Shown piece by piece: positions 11,288 to 21,909 of a stretch of 64,000 bases of DNA. The notes beneath the pieces are model-generated. The model had not been told where the DNA came from. It saw nothing but the letters and a program-made list of their open reading frames with translations, and searched no databases. This DNA comes from Ceratothoa steindachneri (Eukaryota; Arthropoda; Malacostraca; Isopoda; Cymothoidae), in assembly GCA_963969495.1 (NCBI GenBank), contig OZ018321.1, positions 191,092,985 through 191,156,984 on the forward strand. The letters run 5' to 3'. Numbering within the stretch: the stretch's first letter is position 1; each line of letters starts with the position of its first letter. Made by a program: the position numbers and the translations under genes.

Positions 11288-11662
11288 TTAGAGAGCTGAG
11301 AGATTAGACCAAGTAGTGGTTGAGACTATTATCTTGGAGCGGGAGTCAGCAATTGAGAAGTCAAAGGCGGATTTAGGGAATATTTCTTTTGTATGTGAGC
11401 CACAGACCTTTTGTTCTTCTGAAACATGTAGAGAGATATAGTGAGACTGAGCAAGGATGCTATGTATGTGTGTCATATGTTTTTGGTGAAGGTCAGGGTG
11501 TTGTTGAGCACTCGAAGGTTGGTTAATATTGTGAAGAGGTGACCTCAAACTCGCCTTGTCCGAAGATAAGTCCATAATTGTATCCAGTAGGGCAGCAAAG
11601 GGCGGGTGATCAAGATTTTCATGGATGGGCCTGGGGACCCTATTATCATTACGGGTTGCCAA
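11288..11662 (-). other. Unrecognised open stretch beside LINE A 5' fragment
   Basis: A 124-codon open stretch without a convincing ATG. Its composition (DHPPFAALLDTIMDLSS, HIHSILAQSHYISLHVSEEQ) is protein-like and it lies directly downstream, on the same strand, of a family-A-type 5' region. It may be a piece of another LINE ORF, but I cannot match it. 11136-11287 shows nothing. Confidence 0.3.
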
Positions 11663-11669
11663 TGCTAAT

Positions 11670-12110
11670 CACCCACCTCAGTAGCCCACTCTGTGAGGGG
11701 TGAATATGAGGCCAGCTAAGCCACTAGAGCCCACTCCCAATTAAGTGGCTGCCTGGCTCCACGTTATGCTGCGCTCAAAATTAATAGTCAATGAAAAGAG
11801 TGAGAGAGAGTAGTGTGAGGAAGCAGGTTGTTAAAATCCACCCCACCAAAACCAGAGCTAAGAGGGAAGGGGGCATTTATAGCCCTCTACTTCCAGCCCT
11901 ACTCTGGGATGACTGGGTGAGAGAAAGTGGATTGATATCTACGAGTACCTTGCAAAATAAGAGGTTGACCAGATAAAGTTGTGGGAGAGGTTGCAGGGTA
12001 GGAAGACAGGGTATCAGAAAGAAGAGGTTAAGTTGGGCATGGATGGGGCACCGAGTTCTGTCAGCATAGCAGTGAGGGAAACAAATTGCCATGTCCCTTA
12101 AAGGATAAAT
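11670..12110 (-). mobile_element. LINE family A 5' leader fragment
   Basis: Matches the non-coding 5' part of the full family-A copy (about 28090-28517): 'cagtagcccactctgtgag', 'gaagcaggttgttaaaa', 'aaagttgtgggagaggttg' and 'gtatcagaaagaagagg'. Ends near 'caaattgccatgtccctta', the same 5' limit as other copies. Confidence 0.75.
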
Positions 12111-12139
12111 TAATATTAATTGACTAAAAAAGGACTATA

Positions 12140-12423
12140 CAGTAAACCCTCGATATAACAAACCAAATTTCCTGGCCGAACTCCATGCTGCGACTCACTG
12201 GCTCACAGCTCAGTCGGCTGTGAACATCGGGTGAGAGAGGTTGTTCTGGCGTTCTCTTCCCCCTCCTCCTTCCTCTCTTCATGAGTGCTACTTACTACTT
12301 CATAGAACGACGAACCATCGGATATAACGAACTTGGTTCATTATTTCCATCACTTTTAATAAACTTTCGGCTTTAACGAACGACTCCCCGCCCTATATAG
12401 TTCGTTATATCGAGGGTTTACTG
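12140..12423. mobile_element. pogo/Tigger-like MITE
   Basis: 284 bp with inverted termini CAGTAAACCCTCGATATAAC (left) and, reverse-complemented from the right end, CAGTAAACCCTCGATATAAC, then GAAC. TA flanks on both sides (12138-12139, 12424-12425). A second internal 'ggatataacgaac' is present. No coding capacity. Termini of this kind are typical of pogo/Tigger-derived MITEs; the superfamily call rests on the termini and TA only. Confidence 0.88.
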
Positions 12424-12425
12424 TA

Positions 12426-12920
12426 ATTGAAACCTTGGTATGATATATATTGGGAAAAAGTTGGATTCATTATGGGAGAGACCTTGAAAATCAACTGAGC
12501 GACTAGTCTGTAATATTACTGATTTTCCTTCCATTCAATCAAAATAGAAATGGTTTGCTTCATCAACCCTGCATCAGACACACCTAGAGAAAGCTTCTCA
12601 CACAGGTCAAGCGAGGGTTTAATAACTTTTTTTTATTATTATTATTAGAGTTACAAATGGACTCCCAATCCCTAACTGTTGCATGAACCCCTAACACAGG
12701 GGGATGCTATACAATTCCAACAACATGCACCACCCTCCCTCCACTATAACCTGGTCCCTCAAGACCTCACAGAAAGCATGGCCCTATTTAATTGTGGTAA
12801 TGATGGGGCCTACAGCATAAGCTGAAGGATCAAAGCTTTCTCCCTTAATCTTCCAAATGGTTGGATGGAGAAGAGATGCTATCTGCTTAAAGGGAACTAT
12901 ACAAAACCACAATTAAATAC
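12426..12920. other. Intron sequence, nothing recognised
   Basis: Between the MITE and the SINE. Contains a short ATT run (12633-12648) and otherwise no coding, repeat or RNA signal that I can support. Confidence 0.4.
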
Positions 12921-13160
12921 TAGAGCATTTGCTAGCTGAGTGGATATGGTGTTGGTCTCCCAATGTCACAGTACCAGGATTCAATCCAGGCAAGAGTGGA
13001 CACAAACATCAGCACACATAGACAGCTGGCTACTGATTGTGGACGCGCTGTGCTAGATCTTAGTGTTCTCATCACACACATAGCCAATTACAACATTGCT
13101 TTCTTTCCTCTCCCATCTTCGCAGCTCAACACTCACATGCTCTCACTGTTTTAAGGAATC
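12921..13160 (+). mobile_element. tRNA-derived SINE, copy 1
   Basis: It starts with a tRNA-like head: an A-box-like TAGCTGAGTGG (12933-12943) and a B-box-like GGATTCAATCC (12977-12987), but no cloverleaf with a normal acceptor. A body follows that is shared with a second copy at 56318-56530: 'agagtggacacaaacatcag', 'agctgg', 'ccaattacaacattgc' and 'ctcgcagctcaac-like' text. The 3' limit is unclear; 13160-13400 may belong to it but has no second copy here to compare. Confidence 0.7.
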
Positions 13161-13404
13161 CTGCTGATGGGTATCCACATACCTCTGATGCAGAACAGGT
13201 CCCTCTGCCCAGAGGGTTCTACCTGAATGCTGTTTGGTGTTAAAAAATAATACTTCCTGGCGACTCTCCCCAAAGAGGACCGGTATCTGGTGTCCTCAGG
13301 CTTACCAGTGATTGTTATACTGACCTTTATGTCTATTTCATTATCCAGTCGGGGATCCTCCTGGATAAAGGAAGGTTGGCGAACCACTACTACAACTAAA
13401 TACT

Positions 13405-13885
13405 ATGGAGGGCAACCCCTCTTCCAAAAAGCAACAGTGGGGTGTGCATGAATCTGTTCATGTACAAGAGACAATCGGTAGTGACCCCATACATCTCAAT
13501 TCCAGGAAAGATAGGTGTCCCAGACTGGGACAAGAGAGGAAAATATGCAGGCCAGTATGCGGCACCGTGTAGACATCACAGTAAGCTTAAGGAGAGAGCT
13601 CCATCAAATGGCTCTCTTAGGAGTGTGATTGATTTGAAAGTAATAGAAAACAACCAGAACCATTCTTTCTTTTCATAGCACCTATCTGCCGACTGCCTCC
13701 AAGGGCATAAGCCTCTGCAATCACTTTGCAGCTTAATGCTAGACTAGATTAAAAACAGTATAAACAAACAAACAAAAAGTAAGAAACAAAACAAAGACTC
13801 TTCAGCACCTTCATTCACTGCAATTTTTACATGTTCAGGAATGCCAACAAAGATAATCTCAACATCTGAATTTGCTTGCAAAAAT
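13405..13885 (-). mobile_element. LINE family A, two short 3' fragments
   Basis: 13405-13650 corresponds to the C-terminal coding end of ORF2 (compare 21965-22140): 'tgtgcatgaatctg', 'cccagactgggacaagag', 'gagagctccatcaaatgg'. 13675-13885 starts again at the family's 3' end ('atctgccgactgcctccaag', 'gcttaatgctagac') and jumps to the RNase H block (IIFVGIPEHVKIAVNE). So two independently truncated or rearranged copies lie head to tail on the minus strand. Confidence 0.7.
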
Positions 13886-14180
13886 ATTTTTTGTCTCATT
13901 GGAGAATCTTTGAAAACATAATATAATGTAGACAAAAATTTTCCAACATTGCAAAAAACATTCTCATCAGCAAACTTCAGGCTGCCAGAAACTACATGCA
14001 ATGAGCATGTGCCACAATCAAGTAGAGGAGGAGAATTGCCACTTCTTTCAGCATTCAACAGCCTCAGAAACTTATGGTTAACGTTCAGGCCATTCATTGA
14101 TACCTCAATAATTTTTGATTGGTCAAGATTTGGTACCCCTTCATTAAAAGCTTCTAGCAAGTTTTCAGCTCTTCCTCTGC
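13886..14180 (-). mobile_element. hAT-type transposase fragment (second hAT family)
   Basis: A minus-strand open stretch reads LLEAFNEGVPNLDQSKIIEV, SMNGLNVNHKFLRLL, LLDCGTCSLHVVSGSLKFA and TLYYVFKDSPMRQ. This resembles the central part of hAT-like transposases with 'KI.Q.SMDGPNVN.KFL', 'GSCGLH..H.AFK' and 'LYYLFKDSPARR' blocks (recognised from family knowledge; no search run). It is bounded on the right by a LINE-B stub and on the left it reads in frame into a LINE-A RNase H fragment, making one 160-codon chimeric frame (14226-13744). Confidence 0.65.
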
Positions 14181-14320
14181 TTAACATAACATAACATAAC
14201 ATAATTACACGGATGACAAAAGCCACAAGGGCCTATCAAAGGTCATCCGCCTCCGTCAAAACCCACCCACAAAAAGCACCATCACCAGGGGAAGACAAAA
14301 TCAAAGTCCCCCACAATAGA
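14181..14320 (-). mobile_element. LINE family B 3' stub
   Basis: Near-identical to the stub at 8243-8407 and to the reverse complement of the 3' end of the family-B element (32910-33036): ATGTT pentamer tail (14181-14205), 'tcatccgcctccgtcaaaac' and 'caccatcaccaggggaagac'. 14321-14520 could be older family-B leader or 3' sequence but was not matched. Confidence 0.85.
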
Positions 14321-14859
14321 AAAACTGAAGAATGAAGAGGGGTCTGACAGGACAGCAGAGGGCAGGTGAAATGAAAAAGAAAAGGATCTAGGCTGGGGCC
14401 TGAGTGGGCACCGGTCTTCACGACATATAGTTGACCAGGAAGCCAACTGTACCCCACACAAGTAAAATTATGCAACATAGAATATCAAAAAAATTAAAAA
14501 GTACAATAAACATTATGGGACATTGACGAAAGTGAGGTATTTAAGGGAAAAATGGGTTATAAGCAAAGCAAAACCAAAATCAACTCACCAGTGCAAAAAA
14601 AACAAGAACAAGGTAGCCAAGCAACAGTCCAGAAGTATAGCGAGCATCGAGAGTATGCAAGCATCCATCATAAAATACAAAGCATACATATGTTCACTTA
14701 CATTAGTGAGTAGATTAACTTAAATATTACTATTTTCCTAACAGACATTAAAAAGTATATAAATAGTGAATTTGAAAAATCATTTGAACAATCACTCAAT
14801 GATTTATTTTTTAAATTCAAGGTCCTACCTTTTTCATCAAATTCAAGGATTTTTCAAGG

Positions 14860-15255
14860 ATTTCAAGGGCAGTAGACACCCTGAAGGAAGCATACTCAGA
14901 CATTGGGGAGGGGGGGACCTACCTCACCCCATTGCAGAAACATACATCCAATACCAGAGAGTAAAATAAAATGGAGGATGTCAGCCTCCTCCAAGTCAGA
15001 TACTCCACAATTCTATGTGTACAAAACCATCCTGAGTACAAGTGACAAGTGGTAGTGAACCCACTCATCCAGGTACTGGGACAAGTATCGTACACCAAGA
15101 TCACCCAGGCTGGGAAATTCAGCAAGAATGTGTCAAACAGTTTGAGATACAATGCAGTTACTGCAGCAAGGTGCAGGAGAGCACTCCATCAAATGGCCTA
15201 GACCAAAAAGGCTTAGGGTATAACTGGGGTCTCTGGGCGGCATTAGCCAAGGTAA
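14860..15255 (-). mobile_element. LINE family A 3' fragment with internal deletion
   Basis: Matches ORF2 C-terminal coding sequence ('ggtactgggacaagtatcg', 'agagcactccatcaaatggc') and then jumps to sequence lying about 0.8 kb upstream in the element ('aaaggcttagggtataactg'). 15256-15687, next to exon 6, is ordinary AT-rich intron with nothing recognised. Confidence 0.7.
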
Positions 15256-15687
15256 ATATCAGCCAAATTTTTAAGCAATTATTCTGTTTAATGGGAAGTG
15301 TCATTATGATTGAGATTTGAATAGTGCTTCATTAAGATGATGCAGTGTTCTTTAGCAGAAGGGATCATGTTGTTGGTTATGGGAAGTTTCTTGTAGTTAT
15401 GTGGAGTGAATATTTTTGAGTTTTGTTGTGTTGATTTTGCTGTTTAGGCCTCTGTTGTATTGTTTCTAATTTTGTGTTTAGAAAAACCTTAAATCCGATA
15501 ATAAATATGATTGATTTAAAATAATCCATTCTATTATTTTTAATAAATAAAATACTATATTAATTGCTTTTATAACATTATATTACTGCCTACATTTCAC
15601 ATTTGGTCTGAGGTGTGGCCTACTATCCTTTCTCAAGACCTGAAATAACAAGGCAATCACAGCTGACTACATACAAATTATCCTCAC

Positions 15688-16009
15688 CTAAAGCGAAGAC
15701 TCCGAAGTCACCTTGAGAATCCGGTTCTTTAGGAATGGTCCTGACATACCCCTTAAGGGTATTCGGGGAGAAGTTTTCTGAGACATGGGTGGTTGCTAAG
15801 CAACAACCCTCTGATTGGGTGTCACCAGAACAACATGAGTAGCGGCTCTCGAATCCTGTAGCACCACGGGACTTGTATGCGCGGCCCCAGTGGTACACAC
15901 ACGATGTAGGGATGACAGGTAAACCCCATTGGTCCACCTCATACAACATTGAGCAACGGTCACAGTAGCGCTCCACCTCACTCGGACTCACTTTCTTGCG
16001 ATTGTTAGG
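15688..16009 (-). CDS. REXO1: REXO1-like coding exon 6 of 7: Cys/His module before the nuclease
   Basis: 322 bp, 107 codons plus one base. The acceptor is TCTCTTCAG and the donor GTGAGG. It encodes the conserved REXO1 Cys/His module: YCDRC near residue 16, the tract TSCVYHWGRAYKS, then ESRYSCCSGDTQSEGCCLA, followed by a linker ending GDFGVFAL. In the family this module (C..C...Y, C.YHWGR, Y.CC......GC..A) directly precedes the exonuclease and probably binds zinc (inference). The last base G plus AT of exon 7 forms GAT, the first catalytic Asp of the DEDDh nuclease. Open reading continues a little into the intron past the donor, but the joined frame matches the family perfectly. Confidence 0.95.
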
Positions 16010-16654
16010 CTGAAGAGAGCAGAGGTTTAGGACAGTGAGTGGATTATTATTATTTAGTTACACTAAGAAAAAAACACTAGGGGCATCAGCCAGAAAGTTG
16101 GTAACAATAGTGGTAAAAAAGTGGCAAAGGAAGGCATATAGCCCACATCTATGATGGTCTATTTACAGTTCATGAGGCCATGAGAGACACAACTCTGAGC
16201 TATTACCAATTTCTGCAATTCAAATGGATCCCTTCTTTGGCACATTGGGCGGGTAGGGAAGACATTCCTCCAGATGTCAACTGCAGTGTAGTGTTGCCTC
16301 TGCTATATCTGAAACCAGCTTGAGGATGGGGGGGAGCAAAAATGCATGTAATCCAATGAAGCTATGTTGAATGAGTGGACAGCATGTGAAAAATGGAGAG
16401 CAGAGGTATCACAAAAAATGGTTCAGAACGCCTCATTAACCTTAATTAATGGGAGAGCACAATCCATATCTCATAGAATAAAATCTATATTAAAATAAAA
16501 ATTAATTTCCACAACTGGAGACTACTTGTGGTGGTGAAATATTTATATTTCTTGAGTATAAAATGCAAAGGAAAAAGAGCAAAGATTTAATAACTCTTTA
16601 CTAAAATAAGCTTCACGACTTAAGCTAGAAACTTCATTAAGATAATTTAACAGA

Positions 16655-16700
16655 TAACAAAAGCCATAAGGGCCTATCAGAGGTGATCCAAGTCAATCAA
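16655..16700 (-). mobile_element. LINE family B 3' stub, short and diverged
   Basis: 'cagataacaaaagccataag' and 'ggcctatcagaggtgatcc' match the 3' region of family B (reverse complement of about 32980-33020). The pentamer tail is missing. The upstream intron 16010-16654 shows nothing recognisable. Confidence 0.55.
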
Positions 16701-16704
16701 AGAG

Positions 16705-18985
16705 GTTTGCATTTTTTTTTTTTGTGCAGATCTGTCAACTGCTTTCAAGGGCATAAAACAGTGTAATTAAAATTCTAGGCTTTCCTAAAATTCTCATAAA
16801 CACGAAGAAGGAAACATATCTGGCATTGTTTTTTTAGGAGCCCATCTGGCTACTGCCTAATAGGGAAAAGGTTGCCGTAATCATGCTACAGTCTAATACA
16901 AGGCTAGAATAACAAGAAAAAAACATGCCAAAAACAAACTAGCAAGGATACAAAAAATAAAACAAAAGCAGAGAAATGATTAAAAAACAAACAAAATAAG
17001 CAAAAAGAAAAGGAAACATGCTACAGCATCGGGAAACAGGAACAGGAACATGCAACCTACAACAGAGTCAAATAAAATGGAGGCAGCCCCCTCCAAAAAG
17101 TCATAGACCACAAGTCTGTGAACATGAACCCATCTTGGGTACAAAGGCCAAATGGAAGTGACCCAGCTTGTCACAATACAGGAAAAGGGAACATGAGCGA
17201 AGATCACCCAGACTGGGCAATTCAAAAAGAAGGTGCTAAACAGTCCAAGAGACAATGTAGTCATCGCAATAAGGTGTGGGTGAGAGCTTCATCGAATGGT
17301 GGTGTGTCTCACGAGTGTGCCTATTCAAGAAAGACAAAAGTGACATGAAGCCATTGTGGCAGTGGGGTTAAGTCCATGGAAACAGGTGTGGCGAAATGGC
17401 ATGCAACTTTAAGTTCCCCTCAGTCATCTCCCATCTTATTTGCCAATCAGCCCAAAGGAGTGCCCTGATTCTTGCCATGAAGTCTGTGTGAGAAAGAGCC
17501 AAATGCTGGTCTGGTCGCCCAGTCCTTGCAGACGCAATCCCTGCAATTTCTACATGCCAAAGAACCCAGCAGAAGATAATCTCAACATCAGCCCGGCTCA
17601 TGGAAAATGTGGCATCACAGATATCGCAAACCAGGTTATGTAGAAATTCCAATGCCCTGAGAGCAATCAGGGCATTTGTAAGTCGCTATAGATCACAATC
17701 AGATATCCGAACTGGCAATGTCGCATTAGTACCCATATCGAGCGGTGTATTGCAACCAACTCTGCCATGAAACCGGATGCAGCGCCTGGCAGAACCCTGC
17801 TAACTTCAAACAGAGAGTGATACGGCATAGACTTGGAGCCATCCCTATTCACTTGTACAGTTCCAGCGTGAAATGAAGTATTCCCTACAAAAGCCGAACA
17901 CAATACTCCCGGCTCTGTGAAGCTTGGGGAGCAGAGGGGCGATGCCAAATAATTTTTTTTTATAATTTAAAGAGCCCAAATTACGACTGGCAACAAGGGC
18001 AGAAGTCGCCATAATTAGCAGACAACCTAATACTAGGTTATATTAAAAAAACCCTGAGAAAATAACAAAGAACAAAGGCAAGACACAGGCTAAAAAAAAA
18101 GCAAAAAATAAAAACAAAAAATGCTGACTTCAAACAAAGGGGCTGAGGCGTGTAGACCAACCTGGAAGTAGGGCCATCCGTATACACTGGCATGGTTCAA
18201 GCGTGACACGAAGTGTGCTCACAAAAGGCCAAGCGCAATACTCACAGCGCTGAAGAAGCTTTGGAAGCAGAGGCGCGGCGACAAATAGTGAATGGTGGTA
18301 CCCTCCAGGGTGGTGTCCTGGGCAGAACCAGGGGCGCCACCGGCCCGAGAGCTATACCTAGCTCTCGAAAGAGTTTCTTGGCACTAAACCCGAAGGGCTT
18401 AGGGTATGACTCGCGTCTCTCATCGGCATAGGCACCGTCGAAATCAGCTGCGGATTCAGGGAGCCGTGGGCGAATAATGCACTGCGAACGACACACAGCG
18501 ATTGATATCTCACCAGCATCGACAAGTAGGCTCTCAATGGGGGACGTGCGGAAGGCACCGGTAGAAAAGCGAAGGCTTGTGGGGTGGATCGAGTCCGCCT
18601 TCCGCAATACACGTTCGGTTGCGGAGGAAGGTGTGACTTACAACAAACAGTCAAGTGAAGGAGAGCAGCCTCCTCGAAAAGTCGTATAGTCCACGAGTCT
18701 GTATGCACGAGCCAGTTCCGAATACAAGGGACAAGCGATAGCAACCCCGAGGACACTAATCTGTTCACCAAGTCCTCGCAGAATCTTTGTTGCCCTCAGT
18801 CCCCGCAATTCCTACGTATCCAGGAACCCAGTCGAAGATAATCTCGACATCCATCCAGTTCATCAAAACCGTGGTGTCACGGATATAGCGAACCAGGCGA
18901 TACAGAGATTCCAATGCCCTAAGAGCACCCAGGGCGCTTTGTGAGTCACTATAAATCACAATCCGCTCTCTGATACCGGCACATC
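16705..18985 (-). mobile_element. LINE family A, cluster of 3' copies
   Basis: At least three starts of the family's characteristic 3' end ('atctgNcaactgc..caagggca') at about 16725, 16845 and 17960 show repeated insertion in the same orientation. Coding remains include the C-terminal region (17100-17340), RNase H text VEIIFCWVLWHVEIAG (about 17590), a second RNase H N-part (18150-18625) and IYSDSQSALGAL with DWVPGYVGIAGTEGN (18780-18955). All are frame-broken. A 19-bp stretch 'aaggtcattccttgcgacc' is tandemly duplicated just beyond, at 19040-19078. Confidence 0.75.
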
Positions 18986-19489
18986 GCCATTAGGCCATTT
19001 CAGGGCCCAATGGTCCCACTTTGGTTGGCTATGAGCTGTAAGGTCATTCCTTGCGACCAGGTCATTCCTTGCGACCTGGAGGTGGTGTTGAGCCCATCTT
19101 TTATTTCAGTTAGCATTATTAAATATTTTCTAATGCAATATTTGAAAAAGTACTCACTTGGTTACTGAGAGGGCTGAGTTATCTATGGGAATGGTTGCTA
19201 GGGGTGCAAAAAAACTGACAATGAGCCGAAATGTTGGAAACGTTTGGAAGATGACTGATGAAGAATTTGATTTTTTCTAATTTTAAGCAGTTTATCATTA
19301 CAAATGCATATGTTAAGTAATACTGTAGATATGACACTTGTATGTATAAAAGATGATATTTCATGAAGAAATAAGTGCCTGAGAAGTGAAAACACAAGGA
19401 TATTTTTACGCAGGTTGGTGGCGAAATTAATGCTGTTGATGTTACACAAATTCAGATGATATTACATTCTAAAATTGAATTTCATTTGT

Positions 19490-19765
19490 TTTTAATTGAA
19501 AGAAACTTTTTTTAATGTTGAAAGTTAGCTTTTTTTCAGTTAAAGGTAAACATGTTTAATATGAAATCCAAGTATTTTAATTTGAAAGTGAACTTAATTT
19601 TGAAGTTCAATTTTTTTTATATGAAAGTCAGCTTTTTAATTTTGAAGTTAATTTTTTAAAAATATGACAGTAAACCTTTTAAATTTGAAGTTTAAATATT
19701 TTAAATATGAAAGTCAACCTTTTTAACTTGATGTTCAATTTTTTTAATTTGAGAGCGAAAAGAAC
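19490..19765. repeat. Degenerate AT-rich tandem repeat
   Basis: About seven imperfect units of 35-45 bp with the theme 'ttttaatttgaaagtnaacttttt', alternating 'gaagtt' and 'gaaagtcagc'. A+T rich, non-coding, within the exon 5 to exon 6 intron. 18986-19489 and 19766-20060 show nothing else recognised. Confidence 0.6.
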
Positions 19766-20060
19766 TCGCTCATATCAAATTTTCTATCCAAGAAAAAAAA
19801 AAAATCTTAAAAGCTCAATGATATGAATTTGAATAAAAATGTCCATTTTGTGCACACCAAAACTATTTAGCATCCAGTGGGGTGAAAATTTAAGACCACA
19901 GCAGAAGTTTCCACAATTTTGTGAATGTCTTTTCTTGGGGGCATTAAAATCCATGCCCTATCTAGCCAAACAATTTTTCAAATATTCAAAAATTGAACCA
20001 CTATTATGCCCTATATAATCTATCTATATTGAGTTATAAATATTTAGAAAAATGCTTTAC

Positions 20061-20173
20061 CTTCTTGATAATTGCTTTCCCTTTCTTGCATGGATCAGCA
20101 GATGGGAACCCATTTAATTCTAGCTGTTCCTCACTCATGATATATTTCTTGAGAAGATTGTAAAACTTTGATC
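20061..20173 (-). CDS. REXO1: REXO1-like coding exon 5 of 7
   Basis: 113 bp. The acceptor is ACTTGCAG and the donor GTAAAG, separated from exon 4 by the only short intron (349 bp). The peptide SKFYNLLKKYIMSEEQLELN continues GFPSADPCKKGKAIIKK. REXO1 proteins have at this place 'LY..L.KYLLT..QL.ENGYP', just before the Cys-rich module, so the assignment is firm. It ends in phase 0 and joins exon 6, which opens PNNRKK. No oddities; the long intron downstream carries the degenerate AT-rich repeat and several family-A LINE copies. Confidence 0.92.
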
Positions 20174-20522
20174 CTGCAAGTGTTTTCACATTAATGAATG
20201 AAATTGCCAGTAATTAAAATAATCAATGTGAGAAGGCATACAACTCTTTTTTTTTATTATTGATACAAGAAAATGATGGAACTATGAAGAACAAACAAGG
20301 TCAAATAATGAACAAAGGCAGTAAGAAGTACAAACTTAAACCTCATTAAGTTTGTAAACTGAAAATGAGGAATTCTTTGGCACAGGAGGAAAGTGAGAGG
20401 CTAACAGTGAAAGAGAAGCAATGGCCTTTCACCTGCCAGAGAAGGAAAGTGTGAGGTCGACACTGGTGAAGTAGAGAGATGCGTTTAACTACTTAAAAAG
20501 AAAAAAAATGCTGGTTGGTCAC

Positions 20523-20744
20523 CTGTGAGGTAGTCCTTGATATTAATGGGAAGAGCCCGCTTTGACTTTTGGATACTCCAAGTGCCTTTCTGACCACCCA
20601 TGGACATAACGGAGAAGTGTGATACTGTGGAGTGGTTCAGGTTGACAGGGTGCTGAAATGGCTTCTTTGGAGCAGGGGAAGAGGATGATGATGATGATGA
20701 CACGATGCATGGAGATGAAACAGCTCGTCCTTTCGAGCTATTGT
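20523..20744 (-). CDS. REXO1: REXO1-like coding exon 4 of 7, with poly-serine tract
   Basis: 222 bp, phase 1 at both ends; the acceptor is GACCCTCAG and the donor GTGACC. The exon fills the variable linker between the YLN.AVN block and the next helix. It reads a run of eight serines (part of it a TCA trinucleotide repeat, 20683-20703), then SPAPKKPF and the recognisable STVSHFSVMSMGGQKGTWSI, corresponding to the 'VSHE.VLGG..A.K.SF.I' segment of REXO1. Its last base G plus GA of exon 5 gives Gly in '..DYLT-G-SKFYNLL'. The protein match is modest, but the reading frame, both splice sites and the requirement for this exon from phase all agree. Confidence 0.85.
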
Positions 20745-21658
20745 CTGAGGGTCATTAGAGACTTGATTAACAGACACCCACTGGAAATTGGGGAAGGGAA
20801 GTTATGGTTTTAACATTAGGAGCACATTTGAGTGCAGCTACCGTTCAAGTGTGCTCCAATCAATAGGTTACCACAATGTAGATCTAAATTGGGATTACTA
20901 CATGACTGGGGGGGAAGGGGGAAGATGAACAATTTTGACAGCAAGTGAAAATCACATATTCCTTTGTAGGGGCAAAACACTATACATGCTAAGAAATAAC
21001 ACTCAAGGATTTATCACACACTTTGTAATGAGGGCACATTTCAAGCTCTAAATAAAATGCCCCAGCATTAATTAATGCACACAACACAATAGGGTAAGCA
21101 CTGATCTTTTGGAAGAGATAAAACTTTAAGAGAAATATGACAGAATAGGCAGTCTAAGTTTTGGGTTTGGTGAAGCCACCAACCAAGTTCAATTCCAAAT
21201 AATTTAGTCAAGGTATTATTATATAAGATAATTACAAACCGAATGTCTACACCCATTTTAAAAAAGAGAGGAGATGCATTTATTTGTTTTTTCACAAACA
21301 CAAAGAAAGAGTGACTAAATAAATATAGAATTAAAGAAAAAACAGAGCAAAGAAAAAAAAAGTTGTTCAGTAGACAATGATCTCATCCCGTGGATGGAAA
21401 CTTCTTTTTTTGGGGGGGGGAGATACAAAAGTAAAACAACAAGCCACGAGAAACTGAATAAGGGAAACCTGCCATTATATCTCATAGTTAATTTAACCAC
21501 CTCTTCCTTTACAATCGTAAATGAGACCCACCCATCCCAACCAGATAATGAAATTAATATAAGCCCCAATAACTCCAGCCGTGCAACATTTGATATATCT
21601 CAGATGTACACCGACTCTAAACTGCTAGGGAATGTACAGACCCCCCCCCCCTCCTCCC
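20745..21658. other. Intron sequence upstream of exon 4, nothing recognised
   Basis: Ordinary AT-rich intron ending in a short poly-C run (about 21641-21652) just before the target duplication of the family-A element. A short G run (about 21413-21420) is also present. No coding or repeat match seen. Confidence 0.4.
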
Positions 21659-21909
21659 GCTTCATAGAGATTTTTTTTTTTAGCACATCTGGCGACTGCC
21701 TACTTGGGCATTAGTCGCCGTATTAAAACTGGCCTAGTTCTAGGCTACTTTAAAATAAAATTAGAGAGAAAAAAAACAACACCCCAAAAAGGGGAAAAGG
21801 AAGCAAGCTGGTGCGTCGGGGAGAGGTCCCCCCGGCACTGGAGCATGCAACTAAAGGAAAAAAAACCAAATGCAAAAAACAAAACAAAAGAAACAAAAAC
21901 AAACCTTGC

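Noticed and set aside
11288..11662. Possible host exon or ORF1 of a further LINE
   Set aside because: No ATG, no splice sites in phase with REXO1 and no recognisable motif; kept only as an unrecognised stretch.
12933..12987. A functional tRNA gene
   Set aside because: A- and B-box-like motifs are present, but no acceptor-stem pairing or anticodon arm could be drawn; the second diverged copy with a shared tail marks it as a SINE.
15623..15687. Extension of exon 6 into the intron (open frame continues GEDNLYVVSCDCL)
   Set aside because: The GTGAGG donor with the split Asp codon gives the family sequence FALDCEM exactly; the continuation has no counterpart.
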